Shown piece by piece: positions 1 through 10,197 of a stretch of 36,749 nt of DNA. A program made the translations under genes and the position numbers. The notes below the pieces were generated by a model that saw only the letters and a program-made list of their open reading frames with translations, was not told the origin of the DNA and made no database searches. The DNA comes from Albugo candida (taxonomy: Eukaryota > Oomycota > Peronosporomycetes > Albuginales > Albuginaceae): contig CAJNAR010000065.1 of the NCBI GenBank assembly GCA_905220665.1, positions 1 through 36,749 of the forward strand. Direction: 5' to 3'. Positions within the stretch are counted from its first letter, which is position 1, and each line of letters opens with the position of its first letter.

Positions 1-47
1 TGGATTGCGTCTCGTTTTAATTCATCAAATCGATTTTTTGTTTCCAT
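1..47 (-). CDS. LEA-like protein, N-terminal fragment cut by the window edge
   Basis: On the minus strand an ATG at 45-47 opens a frame of 15 codons that runs off the left edge, reading METKNRFDELKRDAI. The segment FDELKRDA resembles the DKLERDA stretch at the 5' end of the decayed LEA-like gene at 9.04-9.83 kb, and the DNA upstream of both is the same repeat (about 48-388 here, 9840-10190 there). I therefore infer a second member of the same LEA-like family starting here. Only 15 codons are visible, so the product rests on the paralogue and on the shared 5' flank, not on a domain. The other copy lacks the roughly 30 bp that carry this ATG. Confidence 0.35.
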   Translation of the reverse strand, partial: METKNRFDELKRDAI

Positions 48-388
48 GTCCGAGATCTCCCGGAGTTTCTAAGCATATTGACTACTGAGTCAGTAAATGG
101 AGAGTCTTTGAGGGTCGCAACCGTATTTAAATACATTTTGATCACTCAACGCTATTCTGAGCGTTTAATGCGGTATTGAGCAGACATAAATCAATGTAGT
201 GAATATCCACAGGAATCTACAAGTCACCGGATTCGTTTCTATCCTTTTACTTCGTGTCTTTCTGTGAATTTGAACGGGTTTAGAAGGTACCGATGTCAAA
301 TTCGTATATTTCAAATTATGTTCTGCGAGATGGCTGGGAGATGCTTTATTTAAAACAGTGATTGAAATGTATGTATAAAGCACAAATC
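1..388. repeat. Dispersed repeat, copy 1 (5' end and upstream region of a LEA-like gene)
   Basis: This block aligns in the same orientation with 9797-10190. Shared landmarks include TTGACTACTGAGTC, GAATATCCACAGGA and CTGCGAGATGGCTGGGA. By eye, identity is about 75-80 percent. Copy 2 carries an extra stretch of about 35 bp (around 10034-10070) that is absent here. Because each copy sits directly upstream of a minus-strand LEA-like reading frame, it is best seen as a gene duplication that included the promoter, rather than as a transposon. Confidence 0.75.
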
Positions 389-1327
389 GAACAAAAAGCA
401 GAGCTTCAACACGAGATATTGAATTTCTTGCGAGCATAACATGATAAGCCTTTCGAAAAACATATAAAATGCTCTAGTTTTGGTGTTTTGGAGGATATAA
501 AGCGCCATCTCATACAGCTATACTCCATAATATAAATATATGATCCATTAGATGTGTAGAGTATACGCAAAGGTGCTCCTTGTTTAGCTCAACTTGCTGA
601 ACATGGTACCCAAAACCTCTGGTAAATTCGTAGTGCCGCTGGATCATCTTTTTCGCCCACTTTCTCTTCACGATCATGAAGGAGCTATGAGCATTCGTTT
701 TCACGTCAGAAGTTCTCAACATTCTATGGCTCTTTCATGCATTATAATCGTATTCTATCACCTCAGTAGTCATAGCCCTGGTGTCATGCATTTTTGACGA
801 AAGTGATACCGTTGTTTTTTATAATATTACATTGCTTACAATAGTGAAGTGGCGAAGATCGAAGCTGAATAGCCATCAAAATTTTGCCCTTTTTTTCTCA
901 ATGTAATAAGAATATGGTGAATGATCTTCAGTAAGGCCGATCAAAGCCAACTAGTGTTGCTAGAAGGTCTAAATAAAGGCCTTGTATACCGACTTCGATT
1001 AAGGAAGCGGGGGAAGAATTCTAGGTAATTCTCGACCTAGTGGCTCATTTTCATGTTGCTATTCGGCAAATACGTGCAGGTTCTACCATTTGCTGCAATC
1101 TTTAGTGAAACCACTTCTCGTTGCTCGACATAAAAAATCCTTCCGTGCTGTGAGAAAGCTTGTGTTATTGAATCCTAAAAATCTGAACGGAACATCCTGG
1201 TGAACTTCTTTTTTTATTGTCGTATAATTATTGAGCTACAACTCTATCTTCTGCTCAATGGTAATAGATTCTAACGGCCAACCAGCTCTGGAACAGCAAC
1301 GAGCGCACGATGATGGGTGGATATGTC
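389..1327. other. Intergenic stretch, nothing recognised
   Basis: AT-rich DNA with only short frames on both strands. A 70-codon minus-strand frame at 510-722 and a 67-codon plus-strand frame at 594-797 overlap each other; neither has a signal peptide or a motif I recognise. No RNA gene or repeat was seen. Confidence 0.5.
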
Positions 1328-3387
1328 TCATATATTGACGTCACCAACGTCCTCAACACTCCAGGGGCGCATGTCATCGCTGATATCAAGGTATTCGACC
1401 TTCTCGTCATACCATAGTTCTGTGCACACATTTTCGGATACGCATGGGCTGAGCAGGTCACCATGATTCTGATGCATCCAAACGTATCCAAACGAATATT
1501 TTTTAGGTTCGTACCTGGGTACGAAGTATTAGGCATCTGATGCATGCTTTTGGATTTGTTGCTACATATGTGACCATCAGAGCCGGGCGCTCAAGTAAGG
1601 TTTTGCGATGAGTAATATCGACACTACGTAAGGGCCAAGCGCTATCCATTCGTCGCGCGAAATTTGACATTGTCTTCTCGTTTATTATCATACCTCCTTT
1701 ATTAGCTTCCAAGATAAGATCGTGCATTTTGCAGACTATTTCGGGAAAAATCTGCAGCGTTCTGCATTGACGTCTTCGAACGCAAGTATATAACACATCA
1801 ACTAGTACGGTCCAGGCGTTCTGGTTGTTAATACTCCTTCAAAGACTCGAACCTGTTGAATGCGCTCGTTCACATCCCTGGTTTACTGGATCTAGGAAGG
1901 TTTTGATACATCCGCCACATGATTCTTATTTGAAGCCCGGGTGAGAGGCGAGAACACAGAGGCTTGTTTCCGGTTTCATTTCCTTGAGCGTAGATAATTC
2001 TGGATACGTTATTGGGTTAATTTTATATTTGGTGCGGTAATATTCACAAAAAGAACGGACATTCGATTGAGTGACAATATTTGTGCCAGGATGTTTGAGG
2101 ATGCATCGCATCATGGCACTTTCTTTTCCCCAAGACGAGGCAAAATAAATGACTTGCTTTATTAGAGATGAGCTTCTCACAAGAAGAACCATATTTTTCT
2201 CACCCGCTTTCTCACTTTCATTGACCAAGCAGTGCAGAAACGTAAGCCGTGTTGCCTGACTTGATTGTATGCTTAGGTATGATATTTCGCGCTGATTGAG
2301 AAATGTTTCTATAGCCATGATATCTTGAATTATCCTGAGAGATCCCGGTTTTTCATCTGCCTCAAATTTTGAACGGTTTTTGACATCAGGACGTGATACT
2401 ATATCCAAAAAATAAATATCTGCTTCCGATGAAATGCGCCTTTGCATATGATCGTGTTTCACCAGCTCAACTCGATTCTTTTCAAGCTTTGCTGCAGCAG
2501 CAACATTTTTCAATGCTTGTTCGTCCTGAGGGAACCAACGAGCCAGATTGTAACAACCAGTTAGAGAGAGTGACTTCAGACCGGTACAGTATGTGAGCGC
2601 GCAAGCGTTTTGTATCCTTCTGCGGCCATATAAACTCGTAAATGCAAACACGAAGATGAAGCCTTTTCGCTGGGTTTTGAATGTATATGCGTGAAGTGCA
2701 AATGTTATGCTATGAACGGCTAAACAGCGTTCACACTGAAATCCTCTCGTTTGAGAATAAAAGCAACGACTCTCTGTTGGTGAGGCTTGAAGATATTTCT
2801 TCATGAGTGGTATTATTAAGGGAGAGTTCGTCAGAGTATCCATCACATTTCGTTGTATCAGGTTCATCTTGCCTTTTAACCCGTAGTTTGAGCTACGACG
2901 AATTGTTTGTATCTCATCGAAGAAGAAAAAAGCAGCACCCCCATACGATTTCAAAATAGAGAGCTCTATCACAGAATCGCGTGGCGCTTCCAGTATGATG
3001 TAGTCAGTATTCATTGAAAAGAGAGAGATGGAATACTCGAGTTCATAGTTTCGCAATGAAATTGACGAGTATGAGGGAACGTTTCTGAGGTTAGTTTGCA
3101 GCTGACAAAAATGCCCGCTGTTGTTGCATTGCAAAAGAAATAGCTCGATAAATGTGTTGCGACCTTTGATCAGATAAACATGCGTATCTTTATTGCTGGC
3201 AACCAGATTTATGCCTTCGACACCAACTTTTTCCAGAAGACAGACGTGACATTTCTCAATATTTCCTTTGGTGAGTGCCAAAAGTCTAGTGTAAGACGAA
3301 AGTGATCTCAAGTTTTTTTTCTCTTACTTTTGAGTTGACAAAGAGAAGATCTATCAGAATCAGACAAAACAAGCGTTTTAGTGGCAT
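1328..3387 (-). pseudogene. CCG/CHXC secreted effector paralogue A, broken
   Basis: Paralogue of the genes at 21.4-23.2 kb and 33.9-35.4 kb. An ATG at 3385-3387 opens a signal peptide with a hydrophobic core (LFCLILIDLLFV), but an A8 run (T at 3313-3320) puts it one base out of frame with the main frame, 1926-3311. The main frame carries CHVCLLEKVG at 3222-3251, the CX2CX5G signature, and the conserved FQCERCLA-HSI and YYRTKYKIN blocks. It ends at TAA 1926-1928. The same frame continues with clear homology to paralogue B through a second stop, TGA at 1839-1841 (aligned to a Trp codon in B), to 1503. At least one further frameshift precedes the last homologous block (ISDDMRPWSV), which ends near 1328. 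The family is known from Albugo as secreted virulence proteins delivered to the host; the function of this member is inferred only. The length and conservation of the 461-codon frame suggest recent decay. Confidence 0.85.
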
Positions 3388-4339
3388 TTTGTTTTGTTTA
3401 ATCAGAGCACTCTAATATTCTGCGTGTACATAATCAGTTGCAGAAGGGATTTGCCTATCCTGTAGCCGTCATCGACGATTGTATTGCCTTTTTCTCTGGT
3501 AAACATTGAATTAGCTTCTGAATATGAGATGCATCAAGCATGAGAAAAAATGGAACCGCCGAGCAACAAACACAGAGAAAATTTTCATTTCTGCGTCGAG
3601 CGGGAATTTGGAATCCAGATAGAGGCTTTAGCCTCACATCCAATCCCGAAAGTGGTAAATCTGAAGCAAATAACGTTTCTTCGCACCCAGTATTTGAGTA
3701 ATATTATGATTTGAATGATTTAATTCCAAAACTTAACCACCGATTGACGAATAAGTTGCGAATACAGTTCAAGGATAAGCATATCGTATTACAAAAAAAC
3801 CCGTGTGTATCTCTTTTTATACTCTCTTGATTATTTCTACACTAGAATATGGTTGATCTTACTTCCCAGAACGTCGTCGGGGAAATTGAAAGGGTGGACA
3901 CGCAATATAACTGTTACTTGCTTGCACGGTTTATAATTAGCATTGAATGTTCTCAGTGAATCTGTCATACCTTAGTAAAAAGTGGTTCCGACTTCCAAAA
4001 GCCTAGACTAGATGTTTGATTTTTTTCATTATAAACACGATGTGTGCAATACAAGCTTATGACAAATCCACTTATTCACATATTCATCACGGTGGAAATA
4101 AAAGTGCTGAAAATAACGTCCTGAATTTTTTTTAAAGCAATTTATATGTCCGTGAAGTCACACGCCAAGATACCCATAACAAAACAACTATCTTTAAGAA
4201 ATAAGCATAGCCTCCGCAACAGGATAGGGCTGAAATTCAATAAAATATAAAGAACCGGACAGGAGGAAAAAATAAATCAATTATGACTAACGGACCATTT
4301 CTCATACCATGTGCACTCGACCAGGTTGATTAAGGGTTA
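3388..4339. other. Upstream region of paralogue A and intergenic DNA, nothing recognised
   Basis: Contains the presumed promoter of paralogue A, but I see little similarity to the 5' flanks that paralogues B and C share. A 62-codon minus-strand frame at 3455-3643 is probably a chance frame. No repeat or RNA gene was seen. Confidence 0.4.
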
Positions 4340-4558
4340 TTATACGATGTATAAGCTTTTTTCTAGAAGTGCAAAGATTTTCGCGACACGCATCTCTGCT
4401 GAAGATGATGAGTAGGTTTGATTGAGATGCATGCCATAGTCTGTCCAAGTAGCTTCTTCGAACATTCTAATTTCAAACAATTGAATCGGAGCAGCCTTAA
4501 ATAACGAGAAAGACATATGCTCACTGACTTTTTCTTCGCAGTGAGTGAACTCATCCAT
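4340..4558 (-). CDS. Small hypothetical protein (72 aa)
   Basis: A minus-strand frame with ATG at 4556-4558 and an in-frame stop 9 bases upstream, so the start is well bounded. The product is 72 residues with balanced, slightly acidic composition (starts MDEFTHCEEKVSEHMSF) and no hydrophobic segment, so it is not obviously secreted. I recognise no domain. A second frame overlaps it on the same strand (4363-4581). It may be a chance frame or an exon of a larger decayed gene. Confidence 0.15.
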   Translation of the reverse strand: MDEFTHCEEKVSEHMSFSLFKAAPIQLFEIRMFEEATWTDYGMHLNQTYSSSSAEMRVAKIFALLEKSLYIV

Positions 4559-4581
4559 CCGTTCGTTTCATGTCTAGACAT

Positions 4582-6260
4582 GAATTCACCCTCACTCGTA
4601 TTTTAATAATTAAACTGCGTAGTTTGGAGTTATGCATGCGAACTTATGAGCTCTTTACATTTGTAGCGTCACAAGTTTTTTAAATGGGCATAATGAACGG
4701 AGTGGAGGAAGCTAGAAGTGTTACCTCTGATCAGATCATAATCTAACTTTGATAGGGACCAAATCGAAACAAGCAGCATTCAGACTTAATCCAACTATAC
4801 TTTCGTGCCTGATATCATATCATGTACGAGTCAGTGATGAAAATGATCAAAAGATTCAGAAACTTTATGAGCAGAAGGGAAAGCATTTTCTAACAATACC
4901 ATGTTACATCTTGATAATGAGCAGTTGGCAATGGTAATAATCGTTTTGTTTTTGCACGTGCAATGCAGAATGCGGCACTTAATCATAATCTTGGTAGCAA
5001 CTGGGAAACTATGAAGCGAAGGGAAATTTTACAATAATGTTGAGGTAGTTTTCGAAGTCTTGCATACCCATTCAGAGGTGCTTTGCCGGTGGACTAGAAA
5101 GGGTTTGGTCAAGAACGATACATTCTCATCAATAAAGTAGAAAAAGAGTAGTATGTGACTTCCATGAACAATGTCAAGAATCATGGTGAAGATGTATTAG
5201 CGTGATCAATTCATTCTTTTATATAACGAAGCGAAGGCGAAAAGATAATTAGCGAAAAGAAAACACAACCCTTAAATTGAGCATACATATTACATCTCTC
5301 ATCCGTCCGTATTGGAGTCGCGAAACGTATATAGGAACAAGAGCGGTGTCGACACGAGCTGATAAAAAATGTAGACCTTCAAACCGCACTTCGGTTTTGC
5401 TAGATAGAGAGGTAGTAGTGCAATGGGATACTTTCACTCAATTGAGCATGTGAGCATTCTATGCATATAATCAAAGCGTAGCGGTATTCTAATAAGCAAG
5501 CTTGCTATGTCCCATATAATACCACGCTTGAGATCAGGAATCGAGACCATTACTTGCGGTCAGATTTCCGGAGTCAGATATATCCTCGATCTGAGGACAC
5601 ATTTCAAATTTATTATATACTTGTATCTGAATGAGCTGCCTATGCTTGTACACTTCGTGAGTTTCTATTTCCATTCTTGCAGAAATTGTCAAAGACTGAT
5701 ATCTTCGCGAGTATGACGCCAATGCAACCGTTCACAAATATTAAAGTCGCCGTCGTTTCGTGAGTTCTTAAACCAATGGCATTCTATGAAAGATCAAGAT
5801 TGCAGTTAGTACTAATGATCGAGAACACGAGAACTTACAGTATATGAAAAAACACCCCGCTGCGCTAAGCGTAATATCATCATTTAGTCCAATACTTAAG
5901 TGATGGAGTCCTACCCATCTCAGGTAAGGGTGTTCGCCCGTTGTAGTTGCATTGAGACACCGCTTATTACAACTGTTTGATGGTTATCTACCGCTGTACA
6001 TTCTAATCACTACTATGTAACGCTCTGGAGAGCCTGTTCTAACTTCTGTACAGTTACTTTCTGCTGTAATTGCCAGCGGTCTTGAACGTCCATAACTCCA
6101 TTGATTTGGCTGATATTTACGTGAACAATCTTTTAATCCGAAGAGGAGCCCCACCGCGGCCCATTTTACCCCAATGAGATTTGAATCAGCGTGCGTACAG
6201 TAGAAACACGTGTGCACTTACAAGTAGACCACCCACGCTGTGTCCACTCCAGCTCCGTCT
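4582..6260. other. Intergenic stretch, nothing convincing
   Basis: Only short overlapping frames on both strands. At 5507-5590 the plus strand reads PRLRSGIETIT-C-GQISGVRY, faintly like the PQRLHSGIDIITWSQPSLTGRS near the 3' end of the LINE at 10.6-16.2 kb. This is too short and divergent to call a LINE relic. Confidence 0.4.
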
Positions 6261-6271
6261 TTAAGAAAGCG

Positions 6272-6460
6272 CATCCCATGCTGGAGATCGCTGGTTCGAG
6301 GACAGCGGTTTGAGACTATCCGAGCAAAAAGATTGGAAAATATCTGCCTCCCTAGGTTTGAAGACAGCCTCAAGTGACATCCACACGGTCAGGGGTTCCT
6401 GATACTCTAGGAAGATATTCAAGAACCAGATATACAGTGTAATGAAATCCTGGAAAACAA
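6272..6460 (+). repeat. Dispersed repeat, copy 1; possible tRNA-derived SINE
   Basis: The stretch from about 6299 to 6460 recurs in the same orientation at about 25255-25418 with roughly 80 percent identity (shared TTGGAAAATATCTGCCTCCC, CACACGGTCAGGGG and ATGAAATCCT). In this copy, just before the shared body, CTGGAGATCGCTGGTTCGAGGA looks like the anticodon-to-T-arm part of a tRNA, with GGTTCGA matching an RNA polymerase III B box. No clean cloverleaf forms. A tRNA-headed SINE is a reasonable but unproved reading. A 103-codon minus-strand frame crosses it (6261-6572) without recognisable content. Confidence 0.5.
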
Positions 6461-6884
6461 GTACCTGAGTGATAAACTGATAAGTGATTGCGAATGAAGA
6501 CTGACTAATGAAAAGACACATTTTAGCGAGATGGCAGCAGCAGTCGAGTGTATAACATTTTTTTATCTGCATTAGCGGAGGAATTCTATGAATGTTTGCA
6601 GATGAGAGGCCCGTTTAGTACATGGAAAGATAAAAGAGCAACTTAGATCGACAGAATTATGAATAGGGTGAGTGCTTATGATTCCACAATTTACTTCAAA
6701 GCCGATCATATCTGCTATAAATTCTTCGCACCTCTATCTAACTTAGAATGTATTGCGGACTTGTGACGTTGTTAACTTCAATTGCTTTTTTTTCGTGCAT
6801 TTATCGCTAGAGATAGAAATGAAATTCCGTGTCTATCATGTTGATACCTGAACGTTATGTGAGATTTAGCAACGCTACGAATAT

Positions 6885-7067
6885 ATGTATTTCCTAAGAT
6901 CAGTCAAGATCAGCATAATATTAAGCGGACTAATCGCAGCTTTTCCATCAAAAGTAGCTGATGTAGTAAATGGAACGACAAAAAATAGGACCGGGCGTAA
7001 CTGCGTGAATGCTCTATCAGTTATAAACCAAACATACAATGGAAGCCTTATCTTGGGTTTTTCATGA
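6885..7067 (+). CDS. Possible small secreted protein (60 aa)
   Basis: ATG frame of 60 codons. The N-terminus (MYFLRSVKISIILSGLIAAF) has a basic n-region and a hydrophobic core typical of a signal peptide, with likely cleavage near residue 20-25. The short remainder holds several N-glycosylation-type sequons (NGT, NRT, NQT, NGS) but only one cysteine. Small secreted proteins are common in white rusts, so the idea is plausible. The frame is short enough to occur by chance. A cysteine-rich open frame follows in another phase (7121-7378), so the two may be parts of one broken or spliced gene. Confidence 0.25.
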   Translation: MYFLRSVKISIILSGLIAAFPSKVADVVNGTTKNRTGRNCVNALSVINQTYNGSLILGFS

Positions 7068-7120
7068 CATGCTCGCTTAGAAGGTTGGCTTTGGAGCATA
7101 AAATACCGAAAATACGATAA

Positions 7121-7378
7121 AAGTATCAATGTACAGCCCCACAAATTACTGCAACAACACAGCCCTTCTACATAGTTGCGGTTTCAAAGAAAAGATCAAC
7201 CCTCGATGCTAAAGCACAAATTGGAGGCAAAATGTCAGCAACACCCAATGGAATCATATCGGATAATCGAAGTTTTTGTATAGCCACAAGATTGTGCATT
7301 CATTGTGAATGCACAGCACGATGTTGCTTCTGCAAATTAGCATCAACCAAATATTCCCGATTGGATCTGTGTAGAAGG
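7121..7378 (+). pseudogene. Cysteine-rich open frame without upstream ATG
   Basis: After a TAA at 7118-7120 a frame stays open for about 85 codons and ends in TGA near 7378. Its C-terminal third is strikingly cysteine-rich (CIATRLCIHCECTARCCFCK, then one more Cys). The only ATG lies in the middle (MSATPNG). The frame sits downstream of the signal-peptide-like frame at 6885-7067 on the same strand but in a different phase. It could be a second exon or a frameshifted remainder of a small cysteine-rich secreted protein, or chance. No family recognised. Confidence 0.2.
7293..7315. repeat. Perfect 10-bp inverted repeat with 3-nt loop
   Basis: TGTGCATTCA at 7293-7302, loop TTG, TGAATGCACA at 7306-7315. 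It lies inside the cysteine-rich open frame, where the palindrome encodes part of the Cys/His cluster. It may be a structural accident. Confidence 0.6.
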
Positions 7379-7399
7379 GAAAGATGAAAAAACTGTCTG

Positions 7400-8578
7400 C
7401 GCACAAAATCAGGAAGTAGGTTCTGAAGATTTTGCAAATCGTAAGACGCTCCAACTGATTGCTGACTTGGCAGCAGATTTCACCTCATATGTGCTTGACT
7501 ATCGGGTCACTTTGGCGTTTCCAACAATATTTCTCAGCATAATAATTTAGGTAGTTTTCATGCTGCATACAGATCGTTTCTTTCAAATCCTCAAGCTTAG
7601 AAATATGCTATTGTTTGGATAGCGCAAGACTACTAGCTTCAAATAACCCAAATTTTTTAGAAAACGTGCTCGATCCATAACAGCCTTAACGTTGATCATA
7701 CACAGAATGCCTTCGCTTTTCCAATTTGAAGACACGTTGCCACATAGGACGAGAATGTCGGGTTGATTTTATGTGAGCAGCGAAAATCTTCGCATATATT
7801 GATTCTTATCGCTTTACGACGAATGTGAATTGTTTGAGAGACTAGTTGTGCTGGGTTGTAGCCGAAGAAAAGACCCCTTTCTGTTTCGCACTAGTATTAA
7901 TGTATACAGTTGGATATGTGTTTGTATCTGTTCCTTCGTACTTTCCATTGATGCTGCATGTATTCAACGTTTTCAAGCGATTCGCATAATCATAAAGTGT
8001 CTAGAGAAGAAAGTGTCTGCCACTTTACAAGCGTCTTTAAATATAGAAAACACGTTTTTGCAGCGCAAATGTTTACATGGCTTGACCACCTATTCAATGG
8101 AGTGAGGTTTTCAGAACGATACTTAGAAGAAATATGCGTACAATGGGAATACATCTAGGAATACATCGTTGCTAGAAATGATGCGCTTAACTACGACACA
8201 CAGATCTTGCGATCTGCCTTCAAGTATCCATCTCTTACCATAACAACGGTATAATGTTGCCAATGATCCACAGTGGAAGTTATCTCCTATCATCAGACTG
8301 TCTTTTTTCACTAAGCTACAAGTTACCGCGTAAAAACAGATGGACAAGTCATCATCTACCAAATAAACCTTCAAGCCTGCGTTCATATGAACTTTGGACG
8401 GCTTGTCTGTAGTTATGGTGAATATATTTGATATAGGAATACGAGACTACGCATTAGCAAGTCAGATGTCTTCTGAAATCACTTTCAACAGCAGAAAATT
8501 CGTTGGGTATCTTCCTCTTGTTTACCTCAAATATGACGTCTTTTATTAGTCACCCTCTCCCTTTTTATAAGTTTCTCA
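7400..8578. other. Intergenic stretch, nothing convincing
   Basis: Two overlapping plus-strand frames (7830-8105 with a hydrophobic stretch VYSWICVCICSFVLSI, and 7958-8158) and a minus-strand frame (8123-8386) compete. None has a recognised motif or a clear start context. Confidence 0.4.
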
Positions 8579-8675
8579 TCAAATAGACAGAAATGGATAG
8601 ACACAAGGGTGGGTCTCGTATACATCACGACATTTATTCTCTCTGTATCCTCTAAAGCAGCTCATCACCGAAGAG

Positions 8676-8890
8676 TTATTTTCTTCCTCCAATTTTATAT
8701 TCAGCGCAAATAAAAAATCTACCGCACATATACTGAAAAAAAATGCAAGTTTATAAGGAAAGACGAAGTGCGCAGTTGTGATGAGACATACTTGATCACA
8801 CCAACAGTAATTTACCTTCTTTGGTTTCTTCCGATCCTGATCAGCTTGCTGCAAAGACTGCACTGTAGCGTCTTTGCTATCCTGCATCAT
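8676..8890 (-). CDS. Hypothetical two-exon mini-gene (44 aa)
   Basis: Minus strand. Exon 1 runs from ATG at 8888-8890 to 8816 (25 codons, hydrophilic, ending DRKKPKK). It is followed by GTAAAT and an 83-nt stretch ending in a T8 tract plus CAG (8733-8815), a good match to a small oomycete intron. Exon 2 (8676-8732) continues in phase 0 and ends in TAA. Read without splicing, the frame goes on to 8579. An in-frame TGA lies just upstream of the ATG. The splice signals are the best evidence; the product resembles nothing I know, so this may be the remnant of a larger gene. Confidence 0.2.
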
Positions 8891-9034
8891 TCCTTCTGTT
8901 TTTAGCTGCTGCCTTCATTTTTGTGGATTTATTAATTATTTTGTTATTAATTTCAATTTTGTTATGATTTATTAGTTGTCTCGCAACGACATGAAGGAAA
9001 AAATCGCGCTCGTGAATGCGAGAAGAGTAACAAT

Positions 9035-9829
9035 CTACGCAGCTTGATGTGTGCAAGCTTCATATCCCATCGGAAGTGACACACACCTATTGTCGGCAAC
9101 TTTTGTTGTATCCAGCTTCCCGTACACTGTATCTTTGACTCTTTCTTGCGCGTGATTCACAGTTTTCTTCGTACTCTCTCGAGGGTCATTCGTCCACTCA
9201 CGAGCATCTTTAGTACGCGCTCTTGAGCGTGCGCTCCATTCATCGAATTGCTCGTGAGTGTGATCACTTAACTTTCCCAATTTCTCGTTGGTTTTCTCCC
9301 CCTATTCCTCTGCTCGATCCATTGCGTTCTCTGCAACACTACGCACGTAATCCCTTGCATCTTATATTTGTCGCTGCGCACTCTCAGCATATTCGCTCGT
9401 GGTCTCACGAGCAGAATCACTGTTTTCACCAACACGGTCACGGACGCTTTCCCATACTCTCCGGCTTGATCTCCTGCAGCATACTCTCTATCGCGCGCTT
9501 GGTCGGTGAGGCCTCTCACCATCCCAAACAGCTTCACCATACTCTCTCAAGCGCTCTTTGGCATTGCGACCGACATCACTAGCTTCCTTACCAAAATGTT
9601 CATTTTTTCACGCGCCAAGTCGCTACACTCTTCAAACGTCTCATGTCACCATTTCTTTGCATCATCGACGTACTCTCGCACGGTCTCTGATGTGCTTACT
9701 AGTCTCTTGCGCCTTTCTATTCCCGGACTCAATCCCTTCAATGGATCGCCGTTTTGCATGTCCAATTCATTTTTGATCTGGTAGGTCGACTCTCAAGATC
9801 GATGGCGCGCGTCTCGTTCCAATTTATCT
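9035..9829 (-). pseudogene. LEA-like (late embryogenesis abundant type) protein, decayed
   Basis: Minus-strand reading frames in different phases together give a hydrophilic, Cys-poor, Lys/Glu/Asp/Arg-rich helical protein with loosely repeated 11-residue blocks typical of LEA group 3/4-like proteins. Examples are FGKEASDVGRNAKERLREYG, SARETTSEYAESAQRQ, DARDYVRSVAENAMDRAEE and STKKTVNHAQERVKDTVYGK. Several in-frame stops (for example after AKKW, AQRQI and RAEE) and at least two frameshifts separate them, so no single product can be made. LEA-like proteins protect cells or membranes during desiccation; in a white rust, dry-spore survival would be a sensible role, but that is inference. The start codon region seen in the related copy at the left edge is missing here. 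The 5' flank is the dispersed repeat at 9797-10190. Confidence 0.6.
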
Positions 9830-10190
9830 ATCAGCGTTTATATGCAAATTGACTACTGAGTCGTTAAATGGAAAGTATTTGAGGCTCAAAACCGTGCTTG
9901 ATTATACCTTGATCACCCGATGCTAATCTGAGTGGCTTCAGTACTCTATTAGGCAGACATGCATCAATATATTGAATATCCACAGGACTCTTAAAGTCAC
10001 TGGGTCCGTTTCTATCCTTTCATTTCGTGTCTTGACATATTTCTCAAAATTACTAGCATAGCCCATATTACATTTGAACGGGTTTAGGAAGTACCGATTT
10101 CAAATACGTATATTCTAAGTTAGCTTCTGCGAGATGGCTGGGAAAAGCCTTATTGAAAATAGTGACTGCAATGCACGTATGAAGCACAAA
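9797..10190. repeat. Dispersed repeat, copy 2 (5' flank of the decayed LEA-like gene)
   Basis: Matches 1-388 in the same orientation, starting in the LEA-like coding 5' end (CGCGTCTCGTT) and continuing through the upstream region to a common end at AAGCACAAA. Relative to copy 1 it lacks about 30 bp around the start codon and carries about 35 extra bp near 10034-10070. Confidence 0.75.
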
Positions 10191-10197
10191 AAATAAT

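Noticed and set aside
5507..5590. Plus-strand text resembling the 3' end of the LINE (RLRSGIETIT versus RLHSGIDIIT)
   Set aside because: Only about 20 residues, weak at DNA level, and similarity stops on both sides; probably chance.
6272..6345. A true tRNA gene at the GGTTCGA sequence
   Set aside because: The anticodon and acceptor stems do not pair; at most a tRNA-derived repeat head.
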